The notes below the pieces were generated by a model. It did not search any database. It worked only from the letters and a program-made list of their open reading frames with translations, and had not been told where the DNA came from. Positions 6,387 through 7,540 of a stretch of DNA of 7,540 bases are shown here, one piece after another (within the stretch, counting starts at the first letter, position 1; every line of letters begins with the position of its first letter). Origin of the DNA: DASTHS01 sp035718085 (GTDB lineage Bacteria > Actinomycetota > Acidimicrobiia > Acidimicrobiales > Palsa-688); contig DASTHS010000248.1 of the NCBI GenBank assembly GCA_035718085.1, positions 1-7,540 of the forward strand. Direction: 5' to 3'. The position numbers and the translations under genes were made by a program.

Positions 6387-7162
6387 GTGGGGCCCACCCC
6401 CACCAGGTGCCCGACGCCGTAGGTCACCGCCGCCGACACGGCGGCCACCGCGAGCTGGCGGCCGCCGGTGCGCACCAGACCCTGGCCGGTGAACTTGCCG
6501 ATGAGCATGCCGAGCACGGCGGCGGCCACGGCGGCGATCACGATCGAGGCGACCACGGCGGCGCTGCCGGCCGCGAAGAACCACGGCAGCAGGGGCAGGA
6601 CCGCGCCCGACCCGAACGCGACGAACGACGCCACCGCCGCCCGGCTGGCCTGCCCCGTCTGGTTCGGGTCGATGCCGAGCTCGAGGCGGGCGTGGGTGTC
6701 GAGGGCGATGGCGTGGTCGGCCGACAGGATGCGGGCCACCGTGTCGGCGTCGTCGGCCGGCACCCCCCGCGCCCGGTACATGGCGGCCAGCTCCTCGCGC
6801 TCCTCCTCCGGCGCCTCGCGCAGCTCGGCGGCCTCGACGGCGATCTCGCGCTCGGCCAGCTCCCGCTGGGCGCGCACCGAGACCAGCTCACCGGCGGCCA
6901 TGGAGAAGGCGCCGGCGAGCATGCCCGCCACCCCCGCCAGGCGCACGTACGACCCCGAGGTCTGCGCCCCCGCCACCCCCAGGATGAGCGACACGTTGGT
7001 GAGCAGCCCGTCACCCGCCCCGAGGATGGCGGCCCGGGCCGCCCCTCCCTGCACGTCGCGGTGGCGGGACATCGGCTCGGGCCGCGCCGTGAGGCGGCGC
7101 AGGAGGGCCAGCGCGCCGGCCGGCCGGGCGGTCGGTGTGGGCATGGGCACAGCTTCGCCCAC
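6383..7162 (-). CDS. VIT1/CCC1 family iron/manganese transporter
   Basis: This 259-aa membrane protein belongs to the VIT family, which moves Fe2+/Mn2+ out of the cytoplasm, usually in exchange for protons. The first helix carries the family signature GDGLLTNVSLILGVAGA (50-66) with D51, the proposed metal/proton residue. The second has FSMAAGELVSV (86-96) with M88 and E92. Next is a long Glu-rich cytoplasmic region (about 98-160; E101, E104, E113, E116 and an EEEREE run), corresponding to the metal-binding domain of plant VIT1. Three more hydrophobic helices follow (about 175-195, 199-221 and 236-256), giving the expected five. Possible starts are GTG 7162, GTG 7150 and ATG 7144. All precede the conserved domain; 7162 is kept because a TAAGCC box lies 6 bases before it, but 7144 is a serious alternative. 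Its stop overlaps the kinase start (GTGA), so the two are probably translationally coupled. Confidence 0.92.
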   Translation of the reverse strand: MGEAVPMPTPTARPAGALALLRRLTARPEPMSRHRDVQGGAARAAILGAGDGLLTNVSLILGVAGAQTSGSYVRLAGVAGMLAGAFSMAAGELVSVRAQRELAEREIAVEAAELREAPEEEREELAAMYRARGVPADDADTVARILSADHAIALDTHARLELGIDPNQTGQASRAAVASFVAFGSGAVLPLLPWFFAAGSAAVVASIVIAAVAAAVLGMLIGKFTGQGLVRTGGRQLAVAAVSAAVTYGVGHLVGVGPT

Positions 7163-7168
7163 CGGGCC

Positions 7169-7174
7169 GGCTTA
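7169..7174 (-). promoter_or_regulatory. Possible weak -10 element for the transporter-kinase unit
   Basis: On the minus strand TAAGCC lies 6 bases before the GTG at 7162. It keeps the TA of TANNNT but not the final T, so it is a weaker match than the boxes in front of the SDR, vWA and CYTH genes. If transcription starts here, the GTG at 7162 would be the first codon of a leaderless message. Confidence 0.22.
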
Positions 7175-7191
7175 GGCGACCCTGAACTTGC

Positions 7192-7226
7192 CGGGCGTCG
7201 GCGCCGCCGCGGGGGTCGGGCGTCGG
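7192..7226. repeat. Direct repeat pair CGGGCGTCGG in the divergent promoter region
   Basis: Two identical 10-base copies (7192-7201 and 7217-7226) are spaced 25 bases start to start. The second ends 2 bases before the SDR -10 box. This could be a tandem regulator site, but in DNA this rich in G+C such a short repeat may be chance. Confidence 0.3.
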
Positions 7227-7228
7227 TC

Positions 7229-7234
7229 TACGGT
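7229..7234 (+). promoter_or_regulatory. Putative -10 element of a leaderless promoter for the SDR gene
   Basis: TACGGT matches TANNNT and ends exactly 7 bases (CTGGCCC) before the ATG at 7242. It lies within a short tandem CGGTCT A CGGTCT (7224-7236). No Shine-Dalgarno sequence and no convincing -35 box are present. Confidence 0.48.
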
Positions 7235-7241
7235 CTGGCCC

Positions 7242-7540
7242 ATGGGAGTGCTCGATCGGTTCCGGCTCGACGGGCGGGTGGCGGTGGTGACCGGCGCCTC
7301 GTCGGGCCTCGGTGTCGCCTTCGCCAAGGCGCTGGCGGAGGCGGGCGCCGACGTCGCCCTCGGCGCCCGGCGGGCCGACCGGCTGGCCGACACCGCCGGC
7401 CTGGTCGAGGCGGCCGGCCGGCGGGCCCTGCGGGTCGCCACCGACGTGAGCCGGCCCGACGACTGCCAGGCGCTGGTCGACGCCGCCTTCGAGCGCTTCG
7501 GCCGGGTCGACGTGCTGGTGAACAACGCCGGCATCGGCAC
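7242..7540 (+). CDS. Short-chain dehydrogenase/reductase (SDR), 3' end outside window
   Basis: The first 99 complete codons of a classical SDR are present; the frame is open at the right edge. These enzymes oxidise or reduce carbonyl/hydroxyl substrates with NAD(P)(H) on a Rossmann fold. Visible are the cofactor-binding TGASSGLG (17-24), GARR at the end of strand 2 (R43 and R44, where Arg in place of Asp favours NADPH), D68 in TDVS (adenine contact), and VDVLVNNAG (89-97). The catalytic Ser-Tyr-Lys lies beyond the window. The N-terminus MGVLDRFRLDGRVAVVTG is a common SDR start, supporting ATG at 7242. It is the only plus-strand gene and diverges from the VIT transporter. The substrate cannot be named: FabG-like, glucose-1-dehydrogenase-like and many other SDRs share this N-terminal half. 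Confidence 0.95.
   Translation, partial: MGVLDRFRLDGRVAVVTGASSGLGVAFAKALAEAGADVALGARRADRLADTAGLVEAAGRRALRVATDVSRPDDCQALVDAAFERFGRVDVLVNNAGIG

Larger units (their letters stand above)
7163..7241. other. Divergent intergenic region between VIT transporter and SDR
   Basis: These 79 bases separate two divergently transcribed genes and must hold both promoters. The SDR side has a good TANNNT box (7229-7234) and the transporter side a weak one (7169-7174). A 10-base direct repeat, CGGGCGTCGG, occurs at 7192-7201 and 7217-7226. No recognisable regulator operator such as a dyad iron box is seen. Confidence 0.55.

Noticed and set aside
5097..6422. Long plus-strand open frames opposite the kinase (also 3223-4242 and 3920-4978 opposite PP2C and vWA)
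   Set aside because: Same antisense effect of high GC; compositions are His/Gly/Arg-rich and nothing resembles a known fold. The minus-strand genes explain the sequence.
6387..6584. Upstream extension of the kinase frame by 66 residues
   Set aside because: Arg/Gly-rich sequence inside the VIT transporter gene. The GTG at 6386, overlapping the transporter stop, explains the start.
7172..7540. Minus-strand open frame opposite the SDR gene
   Set aside because: Ser/Arg/Ala/Thr-rich shadow without motifs; the plus strand has clear SDR cofactor motifs.
1..7540. tRNA/rRNA genes, CRISPR repeats, insertion sequences, attachment sites
   Set aside because: None seen: no regularly spaced repeats, no transposase or integrase motifs, and nearly all sequence is taken up by ordinary protein genes.

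Overview
The window is very GC-rich (around three quarters G+C by eye), almost fully coding, and uses GTG starts freely. The gene content and protein sequences fit a high-GC actinomycetote. The style suggests an Acidimicrobiia-like lineage, but no rRNA or other phylogenetic marker is present, so that placement is inference. No RNA gene, mobile element, CRISPR array or plasmid function is visible, and no stretch longer than about 100 bases lacks a gene.

Layout from right to left, because six of the seven genes are on the minus strand. At the right edge a short-chain dehydrogenase/reductase gene starts on the plus strand at 7242 and runs out of the window. It diverges from a minus-strand series: a VIT1/CCC1-type iron/manganese transporter (7162-6383), an atypical Ser/Thr kinase with a C-terminal membrane anchor (6386-4956, sharing a GTGA stop/start overlap with the transporter), a 103-base gap, a TerY/YegL-like von Willebrand A (vWA) protein (4852-4148), a PP2C-type phosphatase (4137-3262), a full-length phosphoenolpyruvate carboxylase (3251-519), a 37-base gap, and a CYTH-domain triphosphate-tunnel protein (481 to the left edge, incomplete).

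The centre of interest is the kinase / vWA / PP2C set. It has the composition of the TerY-P triad described by comparative genomics around tellurium-resistance (Ter) genes, and of E. coli YegI-YegK-YegL. Here it stands without TerD/TerC-type genes in view, coupled to a metal transporter on one side and to the anaplerotic enzyme PEP carboxylase on the other. The simplest reading, which is inference, is a phosphorylation switch tied to metal handling and possibly to central carbon metabolism.

A second pattern concerns expression. Three genes that begin apparent transcription units (SDR, vWA, CYTH) each have a TANNNT hexamer ending exactly 7 bases before the ATG, the signature of leaderless transcription in actinobacteria. 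The transporter has a weaker version at 6 bases. The tightly packed downstream genes (kinase, PP2C, PEP carboxylase) lack it. This divides the window into the units VIT-kinase, vWA-PP2C-ppc, CYTH and SDR.
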